A DNA stretch of 64,000 nucleotides from positions 1,426,001 to 1,490,000 of the forward strand of contig NC_013729.1 of assembly GCF_000024345.1 (NCBI RefSeq). Direction: 5' to 3'. The translations under genes were made by a program, and so were the position numbers. Below the pieces are notes generated by a model. That model was not told the origin of the DNA. It did no database searches and saw only the letters and a list, made by a program, of their open reading frames with translations. Of this stretch, positions 1-8,706 are shown piece by piece. This stretch comes from Kribbella flavida DSM 17836. Lineage in GTDB: Bacteria; Actinomycetota; Actinomycetes; Propionibacteriales; Kribbellaceae. The number at the start of each line of letters is the position of its first letter. The stretch's first letter is position 1.

Positions 1-687
1 TGGCAGGCGAAGGTCAACGCTCCGGAGTTCACCGAGGCGACCAAGTTCTACGTCGACCTGGTCCGCAACCACGGCCAGCTGGGCGCACCGCAGGCCGGCT
101 TCACCGAGTGCCTGAACAACGTTGTCCAGGGCAACGTCGCGATGTGGTACGACGCCACCTCGGCGGCCGGTTCGCTGGAGGCGCCGAACTCGCCGGTCCG
201 GGGCAAGATGGGCTACGCCGCGGCGCCGGTGGTGAAGACCGACAGCTCCGGCTGGCTGTACGCGTGGTCCTGGAGCATCCAGGAGGCCAGCAAGAAGAAG
301 GACAACGCCTGGAAGTTCATCTCCTGGGCGTCCAGCAAGGAGTACGAGGAACTGGTCGGCGCGCAGCTGGGCTGGTCCCGGGTGCCGGCCGGCAAGCGCG
401 CCTCGACGTACGAGAACCCGGCGTACCTGAAGGAGGCGGCGGCGTTCGCGGAGCCGACCCGGCAGGCGATCGAGGCGGCCGATCCGCGCAACCCGGGCGT
501 GCAGAAGCGGCCGGCGATCGGGATCCAGTTCGTCGACATCCCGGAGTTCCCCGACCTCGGCACGCAGGTCAGCCAGGACGTCAGCTCGGCGATCGCCGGC
601 CGGATGAGCGTCGACGAGGCGCTGGAACGCGGGCAGGAGCTCGCCGACGACGTCGCCGAGCGCTATCGCTCCCGAGAAGCGAAGTGA
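1..687 (+). CDS. Sugar-alcohol ABC transporter substrate-binding protein (C-terminal part)
   Basis: The window opens inside this gene; reading frame 1 is open from the first base and ends at the TGA at 685-687, so about 228 C-terminal residues are visible. The sequence resembles family 1 extracellular solute-binding proteins of sorbitol/mannitol ABC systems: a GNVAMWYD segment, an aromatic GWLYAWSWSIQ segment and a late AWKFISWASSKEY helix typical of the ligand-closing lobe. The signal peptide and lipobox lie upstream and cannot be seen. It is followed after 10 bases by two MalF/MalG-type permeases, so it should deliver the polyol at the membrane. Substrate is inferred from the downstream polyol dehydrogenase and xylulokinase. 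Confidence 0.88.
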   Translation, partial: WQAKVNAPEFTEATKFYVDLVRNHGQLGAPQAGFTECLNNVVQGNVAMWYDATSAAGSLEAPNSPVRGKMGYAAAPVVKTDSSGWLYAWSWSIQEASKKKDNAWKFISWASSKEYEELVGAQLGWSRVPAGKRASTYENPAYLKEAAAFAEPTRQAIEAADPRNPGVQKRPAIGIQFVDIPEFPDLGTQVSQDVSSAIAGRMSVDEALERGQELADDVAERYRSREAK

Positions 688-697
688 GGAAGCCGTC

Positions 698-1651
698 ATG
701 AGTGTCGACACCCAGACCCGGCCGGGCGGCCGGCGCGCCGCGGTCCCGCCCGGGGGGCAGTCCACAATGCTGCGCAGGACCGGCGACTGGGCCCGCCGGG
801 CCCCGCTGCTGCCCGCGCTGGTCTTCATGATCCTGGTGACCCAGCTGCCGTTCCTGGTCACGGTCTTCACCTCCTTCATGGACTGGAACGCCTACTACCC
901 CGACGAGCGCGGGTTCGCCGGCGTCGACAACTTCCGCCGGGTCCTCACCGACGCGAACACCCGGCAGGCGATCCTGGTGACGATCCTGCTGACCGCGGCG
1001 GTGGTGCTGATCAGCCTGCTGCTCGGGCTCGGGATCGCGTTGCTGCTGGACCGGAAGTTCCGCGGCCGGGGCGTGGTCCGGACGATGATGATCACGCCGT
1101 TCCTGGTGGTCCCGGTCGCCGCCGCGCTGCTGTGGAAGCACGCGCTCTACAACCCGGAGTACGGGCTGTTCAACGGGGTGCTGACCTGGATCTTCGGCGA
1201 CAACGCCCCGCAGCCGGACTGGATCAGCAACCAGCCGTTGTGGTCGGTGATCTTCGCGCTGGTCTGGCAGTGGACGCCGTTCATGATGCTGATCCTGCTG
1301 GCCGGCCTGCAGAGCCGCCCGCTGGACGTGATCGAGGCAGCCGGCATCGACGGCGCCAGCCAGTGGGACATCTTCCGGTACATGACGATGCCGCACCTGC
1401 GCCAGTACCTCGAGCTCAGCGCCCTGCTCGGCTCGATCTACGTGGTGCAGAACTTCGACGCCGTCTTCACCATCACCTCTGGTGGCCTCGGGACGGCGAA
1501 CCTGCCGTACACGATCTACCAGACCTTCTACACCGCGCACGACTACGGCCGGGCCTCGGCGGCCGGCGTGATCGTGGTGATCGGCACGATCGTGATCGCG
1601 ACGCTGGCGCTGCGCTCGGTGTCCACGCTGTTCAAGGAGGAGAGCCGATGA
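698..1651 (+). CDS. Polyol/sugar ABC transporter permease, MalF-type
   Basis: A 317-residue membrane protein of the binding-protein-dependent transport permease family. A short Arg-rich cytoplasmic N-terminus (about residues 1-30) is followed by six hydrophobic segments. The EAA loop that contacts the ATPase is visible as IEAAGIDGASQWDIFRYMTMP near residues 213-233. ATG start at 698, ten bases after the binding-protein stop, preceded by GAGGAAG. With the second permease it would form the heterodimeric channel. No ATP-binding subunit is encoded in the visible part of the operon, so the ATPase is either upstream of the window or a shared MsiK-type protein (inference). Confidence 0.92.
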   Translation: MSVDTQTRPGGRRAAVPPGGQSTMLRRTGDWARRAPLLPALVFMILVTQLPFLVTVFTSFMDWNAYYPDERGFAGVDNFRRVLTDANTRQAILVTILLTAAVVLISLLLGLGIALLLDRKFRGRGVVRTMMITPFLVVPVAAALLWKHALYNPEYGLFNGVLTWIFGDNAPQPDWISNQPLWSVIFALVWQWTPFMMLILLAGLQSRPLDVIEAAGIDGASQWDIFRYMTMPHLRQYLELSALLGSIYVVQNFDAVFTITSGGLGTANLPYTIYQTFYTAHDYGRASAAGVIVVIGTIVIATLALRSVSTLFKEESR

Positions 1652-1731
1652 AGGAGCGAAGCGAGTTCATCAGAAAGCACAGCGTGGTCGGAGCCTCCTC
1701 CGCGCCCGGCGCGAAGCGAGGACGTGGATGA
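1648..1731 (+). other. Possible 27-codon ORF bridging the two permease genes
   Basis: The 76 bases between the permease genes hold an open frame of 27 codons. Its ATG at 1648 overlaps the stop of the first permease (ATGA) and its TGA at 1729-1731 overlaps the ATG of the second (ATGA). It is Lys/Arg/Ser-rich (starts MKERSEFIRKHSVVG) and contains the DNA motif GCGAAGCGAG twice, at both ends of the spacer. It may be a translated coupling peptide, or just an intergenic repeat that happens to be open. I recognise no family and cannot show that it is translated. Confidence 0.25.
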
Positions 1732-2573
1732 GTACGCAGGTGGCGATGGTGACCGGCCGGAAGAAGCGTGGCGGTGGCCTCGCGCTGAGCGGGCTGGCCT
1801 GGATCGTGGGCACGCTGTTCGTGCTGCCGGTGCTCTGGATGGCGCTGACCTCGTTCCACGCCGAGGAGGACGCGGCGAAGAACCCGCCGGACATCGCCGC
1901 GCCGCTCACCCTGGACGGCTACCGCTCGTTCTTCGACACCGGCCCCTGGCCGTCGATCGCGAACTCGCTGACCGCGAGCATCCTGTCCACGGTGCTGGTG
2001 ATCCTGCTGGCCTTCCCGGCGGCGTACGCGCTGTCGATCAAACCGGTGAAGAAGTGGACCGACGTGCTGTTCTTCTTCCTCTCCACCAAGATGCTGCCGG
2101 TGGTCGCCGGACTGCTGCCGATCTACCTGTTCGCCCAGTCGGTCGGCCTGCTGGACAACATCTGGCTGCTGATCGTGCTCTACACCTCGATGAACCTGCC
2201 GATCGCGGTCTGGATGCTGCGCAGCTTCCTGGCCGAGGTCCCGGTGGAGATCCTCGAGGCGGCCTCGGTCGACGGCGCCGGCCTGGTCCGCACCCTGCGC
2301 TCGGTGGTCGCGCCGGTGGTCACCCCGGGCATCGCGTCGGCGGCGCTGATCTGCTTCATCTTCAGCTGGAACGAGCTGCTGTTCGCGCGGGTGCTGACCG
2401 GCACCGTGGCGCAGACCGCGCCGGTCTTCCTGACCGGGTTCGTGACCAGCCAGGGCCTGTTCCTGGCCAAGGTCTGCGCGGCGTCGCTGGTGGTCTCGCT
2501 GCCGGTGCTGATCGCCGGGTTCGCGGCACAGGACAAACTGGTCCAGGGACTGTCGCTCGGGGCGGTCAAGTGA
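1728..2573 (+). CDS. Polyol/sugar ABC transporter permease, MalG-type
   Basis: A 281-residue inner-membrane permease, partner of the upstream MalF-type subunit. Six hydrophobic segments are visible. The EAA-loop signature LEAASVDGAGLVRTLRSVVAP lies at about residues 178-198. A KKW motif near residue 107 and the FSWNELLFA segment near residue 220 are typical of MalG/SmoG-type subunits. ATG start at 1728; the stop TGA at 2571-2573 overlaps a GTG, but the dehydrogenase more likely starts at the later GTG at 2588. It would import a hexitol or pentitol, judged from the genes that follow. Confidence 0.92.
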   Translation: MSTQVAMVTGRKKRGGGLALSGLAWIVGTLFVLPVLWMALTSFHAEEDAAKNPPDIAAPLTLDGYRSFFDTGPWPSIANSLTASILSTVLVILLAFPAAYALSIKPVKKWTDVLFFFLSTKMLPVVAGLLPIYLFAQSVGLLDNIWLLIVLYTSMNLPIAVWMLRSFLAEVPVEILEAASVDGAGLVRTLRSVVAPVVTPGIASAALICFIFSWNELLFARVLTGTVAQTAPVFLTGFVTSQGLFLAKVCAASLVVSLPVLIAGFAAQDKLVQGLSLGAVK

Positions 2574-2587
2574 CGGAGGACATCAAC

Positions 2588-4072
2588 GTGCAGAAACTCA
2601 GCCCGGCCACGGTGGACTCGTTCGGCGACCAGGTCGGCGTCCCGCGCTACGACCGGACGGCGGTCCGTGCCGGCATCGTGCACTTCGGTGTCGGCGGGTT
2701 CCACCGGGCGCATCAGGCGATGTACCTGGACCGGCTGATGAACGACAACCACGGGGACGGCGCTGCGCTCGACTGGGGCATCTGCGGTGTGGGCGTGCTG
2801 CCGCAGGACCGGCGGATGGCCGACGTGATGGCCGCGCAGAACGGGCTGTACACGCTGGTGGTCAAGCACCCGGACGGCACGCTGGAACCGCGGGTGATCG
2901 GCTCGATCGTCGAGTACCTGTTCGCGCCGGACGACCCGGAGGCGGTGCTGGCCCGGCTGGCCGACCCGGCGATCCGGATCGTCTCGCTGACCATCACGGA
3001 GGGCGGGTACCACGTCAACCAGGTGACCGGTGAGCTGGACGCGAGCGATCCCGGCCTGGCCGCGGACCTCGTCCCGGGGGCGACCCCGGCCGGCGTCTTC
3101 GGGTTCGTGGTCGAGGCGCTGGCGCGGCGCCGGGCGGCCGGCGTACCGCCGTTCACGGTGATGTCGTGCGACAACATCCCGGGCAACGGGCACGTGGCGC
3201 GCAAGATGCTCACCGCGTTCGCGCGGCTCAAGGACGCCGAGCTGGCCGACTGGATCGAGCGCGAGGTGCGGTTCCCGAACTCGATGGTGGACCGGATCAC
3301 CCCGGTCACGGCCGAGGCCGACCGGCAGGCGCTGGCCGAGCGGTTCGGAATCGAGGACGGCTGGCCGGTGGTGTGCGAGCCGTTCACCCAGTGGGTGCTG
3401 GAGGACGACTTCGGCGGCGACCGGCCGTCGTACGAGGACGTCGGCGTGCAGCTGGTGGACGACGTCGAGCCGTACGAGCTGATGAAGCTGCGGCTGCTCA
3501 ACGCGAGTCACCAGGCGCTGTGCTACCTGGGTTACCTGGCCGGCTACCGCTACGCGCACGAGGTCTGCCAGGACAAGCTGTTCGTCGACTTCCTGCTCGG
3601 CTACATGGACGAGGAGGGTACGCCGACCCTGCCGCCGGTGCCCGGCGTCGACCTGGACCGGTACAAGCACCAGCTGATCGAGCGCTTCGCCAACCCGGAG
3701 GTGCGCGACACGCTGGCCCGGCTCTGCGCCGAGAGCTCGGACCGGATCCCGAAGTGGCTGGTGCCGGTGATCCGCGCCCAGCTCGCGGGGGACGGCGCGA
3801 TCGAGCGGTCGGCGCTGGTCGTGGCCGCCTGGGCCCGGTACGCCGAGGGCGTCGACGAGCAGGGCCGGCCGATCGAGGTGGTCGACCGGCTGCGGGACAA
3901 GCTGGTCGAGCGCGCGCAGCACAACCGGGAGCAGCCGCTGCTCTTCGTGTCCGACCGGGACCTGTTCGGTGACCTGGTCGACGACGAGCGGTTCGTAGCG
4001 GCGTACACCACTTCGCTCGCGTCCCTGCACGAGCGCGGAGCGCGGGCGACGCTGGAGGCGCGGCGCGGGTGA
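2588..4072 (+). CDS. Mannitol 2-dehydrogenase family polyol dehydrogenase
   Basis: About 494 residues, the usual length for the long-chain polyol-specific dehydrogenase family (mannitol/arabinitol/fructuronate type). These cytoplasmic NAD-dependent enzymes oxidise D-mannitol to D-fructose or D-arabitol to D-xylulose. The N-terminal dinucleotide-binding GVGGFHRAHQAMYLD segment (about residues 33-47) and the catalytic region KLRLLNASHQALCYLGYL (about residues 300-317), with the Lys/Asn/His pattern of this family, are both visible. I chose GTG 2588 because GGAGGA sits seven bases upstream; a GTG at 2570 overlapping the permease stop is the alternative. Xylulokinase downstream favours D-arabitol or another polyol that yields D-xylulose (inference). 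Confidence 0.88.
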   Translation: MQKLSPATVDSFGDQVGVPRYDRTAVRAGIVHFGVGGFHRAHQAMYLDRLMNDNHGDGAALDWGICGVGVLPQDRRMADVMAAQNGLYTLVVKHPDGTLEPRVIGSIVEYLFAPDDPEAVLARLADPAIRIVSLTITEGGYHVNQVTGELDASDPGLAADLVPGATPAGVFGFVVEALARRRAAGVPPFTVMSCDNIPGNGHVARKMLTAFARLKDAELADWIEREVRFPNSMVDRITPVTAEADRQALAERFGIEDGWPVVCEPFTQWVLEDDFGGDRPSYEDVGVQLVDDVEPYELMKLRLLNASHQALCYLGYLAGYRYAHEVCQDKLFVDFLLGYMDEEGTPTLPPVPGVDLDRYKHQLIERFANPEVRDTLARLCAESSDRIPKWLVPVIRAQLAGDGAIERSALVVAAWARYAEGVDEQGRPIEVVDRLRDKLVERAQHNREQPLLFVSDRDLFGDLVDDERFVAAYTTSLASLHERGARATLEARRG

Positions 4073-4150
4073 CCGGCAACGGACGACCGGTCGCGGCCGG
4101 GGCCTGACAGCGGTTACGGTGCCGGACGGACACGGATTGGGGGCGGGACG

Positions 4151-5134
4151 GTGAACAACCGGGGACAGACACTCGGCGACAGCGACGAGGACGACGAGCT
4201 GCTGGCCGACGTCGCCCGCCGCTACTACCTGGACAACACCTCCAAGGTGGACATCGCCAAGCAGCTCGACCTGAGCCGTTTCAAGGTCGCCCGGCTGCTC
4301 GAGGACGCCCGCGAGCGGGGCATCGTCCAGATCCAGATCAAGAGTCCGAGCCCGCTCGACCGGGCCTTGTCCGAGCAGCTCGCCGAGGCTCTCGAGCTGC
4401 CGCGCTGCGTCGTCACCGCCACCACCGGTTCCGCCGAGCAGGTGCGGGCGCAGGTGGCCGAGGCCGCGGCCCGGACGGTCGCGCCGCTGGTCCGCGACGG
4501 CGATCTGCTCGGCCTGACCTGGAGCCGGGCGGTCGACGCGATGGTCGACCACTTCGATGCCCTGCCGGCCTGCACGGTGATCCAGATGGCAGGCTCGCTG
4601 CACGCCCCGGACGGCGGCGGTTCGACCGTCGACCTGGCCCGGCGCGCGGCCGAGCTGGCCGGCGGGACGGCGTACGCCGTGCACGCGCCGCTGGTGGTCG
4701 ACGACGTCGCCGCCGTCACCGCCCTGCGCCGCCAGCCCGGTATCGCCGACACGCTGGCGATGGCCGATGCCCTGGACGTGTCGGTCGTTGCCATCGGCGC
4801 GTGGCGCGCGGGCTGCTCGACCGTCTGGGACGCGGTCTCGGAGCAGGTCCGGGCCGCGGGCCTGGCCGGTGGCGCCGTGGCCGAGGTCAGCGGGCATCTG
4901 CTGGACGTGGACGGCAGACTGGTCGAGTCACCGCTGGAGCAGATGATCATCGCGGTGTCGCTGGACCAGCTGCGCCGCCCGGCCGAACGGGTCGCACTGG
5001 CCGCCGGCGCGCACCGGGCTCCCGCAGTGATCGCGGCGGTCCGGTCCGGCCTGGTCAGCACCCTGGTGACGACCACCGATCTGGCCCGCGAAGTCCTGCG
5101 CCTGCTTGCCGCCTTCGAGAGGAACTCCGTCTGA
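4151..5134 (+). CDS. SorC/DeoR-family sugar-binding transcriptional regulator
   Basis: A 327-residue regulator of the SorC type. The N-terminal helix-turn-helix is at about residues 20-60 (VARRYYLDNTSKVDIAKQLD then SRFKVARLLEDARERGIV). The C-terminal half is the sugar-phosphate-binding domain, with LGLTWSRAVDAM and an AIGAWR motif. It probably senses a phosphorylated ketose from this pathway and controls the polyol operon. Start GTG 4151 is preceded by a G-rich Shine-Dalgarno stretch, and a TACGGT box lies at 4115-4120, so it may have its own promoter. Its stop overlaps the xylulokinase ATG (ATGA-type overlap at 5132-5136), so the two are translationally coupled. Confidence 0.88.
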   Translation: MNNRGQTLGDSDEDDELLADVARRYYLDNTSKVDIAKQLDLSRFKVARLLEDARERGIVQIQIKSPSPLDRALSEQLAEALELPRCVVTATTGSAEQVRAQVAEAAARTVAPLVRDGDLLGLTWSRAVDAMVDHFDALPACTVIQMAGSLHAPDGGGSTVDLARRAAELAGGTAYAVHAPLVVDDVAAVTALRRQPGIADTLAMADALDVSVVAIGAWRAGCSTVWDAVSEQVRAAGLAGGAVAEVSGHLLDVDGRLVESPLEQMIIAVSLDQLRRPAERVALAAGAHRAPAVIAAVRSGLVSTLVTTTDLAREVLRLLAAFERNSV

Positions 5135-6552
5135 TGTCACAGCAGAAACTGGTCGCCGGTGTCGACTGCTCCACCCAGGCCACCAAGGTGGTCGTGTGCG
5201 ACGCGGCGACCGGAGAGGTGCTGCGCGAAGGCCGCGCACCGCACCCGGACGCCACCCAGGTCGACCCGGCCGAGTGGTTCAAGGCCTGGGAGATCGCGTC
5301 GGACGGGCTGCTGGACGACGTCCAGGCCGTCTCGGTGGGCGGTCAGCAGCACGGCATGGTGCTGCTCGACGCGGACGGTCAGGTGGTCCACCCGGCCGTC
5401 CTGTGGAACGACACCAGCTCGGCCGACGCCACCGCTGAGCTCGTCGCGGAGCTGGGACCGGAGGCGTGGGCCGAGGCGACCGGGTCCCTGCCGGTCCCGA
5501 GCTTCACCGTCACCAAACTGCGCTGGGTCCGGTCGGCCGCGCCCGACGTCGCCGACCGCGCCGCGGCGGTCGCCCTGCCGCACGACTGGCTGACGCACCG
5601 GCTCGCCGCCGGCCGGAACGGGATCGAGGACCTGACCACGGACCGCGGCGACGCGTCCGGGACCGGTTGGTGGTCGCCTGCGACGAACTCGTACCGCACC
5701 GACCTGGTCGAGCGGGCCTTCGGACGGTCGCTGGCGCTGCCGCGGGTGGCCGAGCCCGCGGAGACCGTCGGCGAGACCGCCTCCGGCGCGCTGCTGGCCG
5801 CCGGGACCGGCGACAACATGGCCGCCGCGCTCGGGCTCGACCTGCAGCCCGGCGACGTGGCCGTGTCGCTCGGCACCAGCGGTACGGCGTTCGCCGTCAG
5901 CACGCATCCCACCTCGGACCCGAGCGGCCTGGTGGCGGGCTTCGCGGACGCGACCGGTCGGTACCTGCCGCTGGTCTGCACGCTGAACGCGGCCCGGGTG
6001 ATGTCCGCGACCGCCCAGCTGCTGGGGATGGACCTGGCCGAGCTGGACGAGGCCGCGCTCACGTCGTCCGGGAGCAACGGCCTGGTGATGCTCCCGTACC
6101 TCGACGGCGAGCGGACCCCGGACCTGCCGCACTCCACCGGCCTGGTCTACGGCCTGACCCGCGCGACCATGCAGCCTGCGACGATGGCCCGCGCCGCCGT
6201 CGAAGGCATGCTGTGCGGCCTGGCCGACGCCGTCGACGCCCTCCGCGCCCAGGGCCTGCCGGTCCAGCGCGTCCTGCTGCTCGGCGGCGCCGCCCGCTCC
6301 CGCGCCGTACAGGCTCTTGCGCCGGCCCTGCTCGGCGCGCCGGTCGTGCTGCCCGAGCCCGGCGAGTACGTCGCCCTGGGCGCCGCCCGCCAGGCCGCCT
6401 GGGCCCTCACCGGCACTCTCCCGACCTGGGAAGTTGCCTCCGGCAAGCCCGAGACCGCGATCCTCACCGACGCCGAGGCCGCGGACATCCGAGCCCGCTA
6501 CGCCGCTGTGCTCAACGGCACCCGCCCGCTGCTGGCCCAGCCTCGACCCTAG
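5134..6552 (+). CDS. xylB: Xylulokinase
   Basis: About 472 residues of the FGGY carbohydrate kinase family, somewhat shorter than E. coli XylB. It phosphorylates D-xylulose with ATP to D-xylulose 5-phosphate, feeding the pentose phosphate pathway. Visible motifs are the N-terminal phosphate loop GVDCSTQATKVVVCD (residues 8-22), the substrate-contact SVGGQQHGMVLLD, the catalytic-base region TGDNMAAALGL, the LGTSGTAFAV segment and the C-terminal adenosine motif LLLGGAARS. The ATG overlaps the stop of the regulator. This gene defines the operon end product and suggests a pentitol as substrate. A 151-base gap follows before the next, separately promoted gene. Confidence 0.9.
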   Translation: MSQQKLVAGVDCSTQATKVVVCDAATGEVLREGRAPHPDATQVDPAEWFKAWEIASDGLLDDVQAVSVGGQQHGMVLLDADGQVVHPAVLWNDTSSADATAELVAELGPEAWAEATGSLPVPSFTVTKLRWVRSAAPDVADRAAAVALPHDWLTHRLAAGRNGIEDLTTDRGDASGTGWWSPATNSYRTDLVERAFGRSLALPRVAEPAETVGETASGALLAAGTGDNMAAALGLDLQPGDVAVSLGTSGTAFAVSTHPTSDPSGLVAGFADATGRYLPLVCTLNAARVMSATAQLLGMDLAELDEAALTSSGSNGLVMLPYLDGERTPDLPHSTGLVYGLTRATMQPATMARAAVEGMLCGLADAVDALRAQGLPVQRVLLLGGAARSRAVQALAPALLGAPVVLPEPGEYVALGAARQAAWALTGTLPTWEVASGKPETAILTDAEAADIRARYAAVLNGTRPLLAQPRP

Positions 6553-6691
6553 ACAGAGCTGCTGGTGACCCGTGCGCCGCTGCTGGTCGTGGAGGTAGGG
6601 CGGCGGCGCACGTAGTACGCGATGGCCAGAACGAGAACGACCGGGCAGCCGCACTTCCGGTCGCTTCGGGGTCGGCAGCAGGTGGCTGGCC

Positions 6692-6697
6692 TATGGT
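6692..6697 (+). promoter_or_regulatory. -10 box for a leaderless sensor kinase mRNA
   Basis: TATGGT lies exactly six bases upstream of the ATG at 6704, which places the transcription start at or next to the start codon. No Shine-Dalgarno sequence is visible, which fits a leaderless mRNA. Confidence 0.55.
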
Positions 6698-6703
6698 TCG
6701 AGC

Positions 6704-7888
6704 ATGAGCGAGGAGCGGCCGGTGGGACGGCGGAGGGATCCGTGGGCGGTCGCCGGCGTGCTGGTGGCGGTGGGGTCGCTGGTGGTGGGTGGGGTGTCGG
6801 CTGTTGTCGGCGAGCACGCTGGCTCCGGGCGCTTGTGGATCATCCTCGGGGTGGGTGCGGTGGGTCTGGCGGTGTCCTGGTGGGCACCGGTGCTGACCGC
6901 GGTGATGGCCGCGCTCCTGGTCGCTCTGGAAGTGGGTGATCCGGCCCCGTGGGGTACCTGGACGGTTGCCGGGGCGCTGTTGTTCCTGTTCGCACTGCGC
7001 CGTCCTCGCTTCGACGCGGTCGCCGCCGGTCTGGTGTTTGCCGGGGCCGCGATGGGTGCGGCGTACCTTCCGTGGCTGGACGGCGGTGGCAGCGGAGCGT
7101 TCGGGCTGATCGCCCTCGCTGCCGCGATGGTCGGAGTGGGCCAGTGGGTGCAGGCCCAGCGGCGCTACGTCGTCGCCGAGGTGGGACGACGACGGCAGGA
7201 GGCCGAGCGGAGACGGGAGGAAGTGGCCCGTCACGTCGCCGAGGAGCGCCTGCGGATCGCCCGCGAGCTGCACGACAGCGTCGCCCACCACCTTGCGGTC
7301 GTCAGCGTGCACACCAACGTCGCGAGGGCCAACCTGCTGCGGTCTCCACAGGTGGCCGAGCGTGCGCTCGACGACGTCCAGGTCGCCACCCAGTCCGTGC
7401 TGCAGGAGCTCGGAGTGGTGCTCAGCGTCCTTCGAGCCTCGGAACCCGAGCCGGCCCCGTCCACTCCGGTCGATGCCGACCTCATCGACGAGCTGCTGAA
7501 AAGCTTCGAGGGCATCGGCCTGAGGGTCGAGACCAAGGGGCTGGATCACCTGCGCGCGCTCGCACCGGTCGCCCGCACCGCCGCGCAACGACTTCTGCAG
7601 GAAGGTCTGACCAATGCGCAGCGCTACGGCGACGGTCGCGCCCAGGTTGTCGTCGAGGCTGCCGTGAACGGGTACGTCACCGTGTCGATCCACAACGCCG
7701 TCGCGCGGCACGAGACTCCGTCGACCGGACCCGAGCTGGGAAGCGGACTGGGACTGGTGGGCATGGAGGAACGGGTGCAGCTGCTGGGTGGCACCTTCCA
7801 CGCGGGTCCGGAGCCGGACGGTTTCACGGTGACGGCGAAGCTCCCGGCGGCTGCACCGCGGACCGCAGCGAAGGAGACGCCCGGATGA
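6704..7888 (+). CDS. NarL-type two-component sensor histidine kinase
   Basis: A 394-residue membrane kinase. Several hydrophobic segments occupy about residues 14-150, followed by an Arg/Glu-rich coiled coil (about 158-183). The HisKA_3 dimerisation domain follows with phospho-acceptor His190 in ELHDSVAHHLAVV. The ATPase domain has a degenerate N-box (LLQEGLTNAQRYGDG) and G-box (GSGLGLVGMEERVQLLGG). The kinase overlaps the response regulator by ATGA and so forms a pair with it. The signal is unknown. The MMPL transporter downstream is a plausible target because such pairs often control exporter genes (inference). Confidence 0.9.
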   Translation: MSEERPVGRRRDPWAVAGVLVAVGSLVVGGVSAVVGEHAGSGRLWIILGVGAVGLAVSWWAPVLTAVMAALLVALEVGDPAPWGTWTVAGALLFLFALRRPRFDAVAAGLVFAGAAMGAAYLPWLDGGGSGAFGLIALAAAMVGVGQWVQAQRRYVVAEVGRRRQEAERRREEVARHVAEERLRIARELHDSVAHHLAVVSVHTNVARANLLRSPQVAERALDDVQVATQSVLQELGVVLSVLRASEPEPAPSTPVDADLIDELLKSFEGIGLRVETKGLDHLRALAPVARTAAQRLLQEGLTNAQRYGDGRAQVVVEAAVNGYVTVSIHNAVARHETPSTGPELGSGLGLVGMEERVQLLGGTFHAGPEPDGFTVTAKLPAAAPRTAAKETPG

Positions 7889-8571
7889 GCGCGATCCGCG
7901 TCCTCGTCGTCGACGACCAGCTGATGATCCGATCCGGGCTCCGTGCGCTGCTGGAGACCGGCGACGGCATCGAGGTGGTGGGCGAGGCTGCCGACGGGCA
8001 ACGGGCGGTCAGCATGGCGCGCGCTCTCGTGCCCGACGTCGTCCTGCTGGATCTCCGGATGCCGGTGCTCGACGGCGTCGGGGCGATCGCCCAGCTGCGA
8101 GCCGATCCGGTCACGGCCGGCATCGGCATCCTGGTCCTGACCACCTTCGACACCGACGAGAACGTGCTCGCCGCACTGAAGGCCGGCGCCAACGGCTTCC
8201 TCGGGAAGTCCGCGGACTACGAGGAGCTGAGGCAGGCGGTCGGCAGGGTCGCCGCCGGGGACGCGTCACTGTCCGCCGTCGCGACCAACACCGTCGTGGG
8301 GCATCTCGCGAGCACCGCACGCAAGCCGTCGGTTCACGAGCAGGCCTCCGCCGAGGAGCTTCGCAGAGTCGACTCCCTGACGTCTCGAGAACGTGAGGTC
8401 GTCACACTGGTCGCCCGAGGGCTCAGCAACGACGTCATCGCCGAGCACCTGTTCATCTCCCCGATGACGGCGAAGACCCACGTCAACCGGGCGATGAGCA
8501 AGCTGCACGTCTCGGACCGGGCCCAGCTCGTCGTCGCCGCGCTGCGGGCAGGCCTGCTCGGCGACGACTGA
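7885..8571 (+). CDS. LuxR/NarL-family response regulator
   Basis: About 228 residues. An N-terminal receiver domain begins IRVLVVDDQLMIRSGL, with the phospho-acceptor Asp56 in LLDLRMPVLDG and the conserved Lys in GFLGKSADYEEL. The C-terminal GerE helix-turn-helix starts at about residue 164 (LTSREREVVTLVARGLSNDV) and contains the SPMTAKTHVNRAMSKL recognition helix. It would bind DNA after phosphorylation by the kinase with which it overlaps by four bases. The 135 bases downstream contain a small GCGGTAC/GTACCGC hairpin and lead to the MMPL transporter. Confidence 0.92.
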   Translation: MSAIRVLVVDDQLMIRSGLRALLETGDGIEVVGEAADGQRAVSMARALVPDVVLLDLRMPVLDGVGAIAQLRADPVTAGIGILVLTTFDTDENVLAALKAGANGFLGKSADYEELRQAVGRVAAGDASLSAVATNTVVGHLASTARKPSVHEQASAEELRRVDSLTSREREVVTLVARGLSNDVIAEHLFISPMTAKTHVNRAMSKLHVSDRAQLVVAALRAGLLGDD

Positions 8572-8706
8572 CCCGAGCGCGGACGTACTGCGGACGCGGT
8601 ACGCCGGTACCGCCTCCGGACGACGACCGGGAGGCGCTCCGGGACCGAAGGTGAGGCATCAGGTCCGCGTCAGCGACCGTCGTACCGCCTTCGTCCAGGA
8701 GCCTTC

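Noticed and set aside
2180..4897. A 905-codon minus-strand frame across the dehydrogenase and regulator
   Set aside because: It lies opposite two well-supported genes and shows no family motifs.
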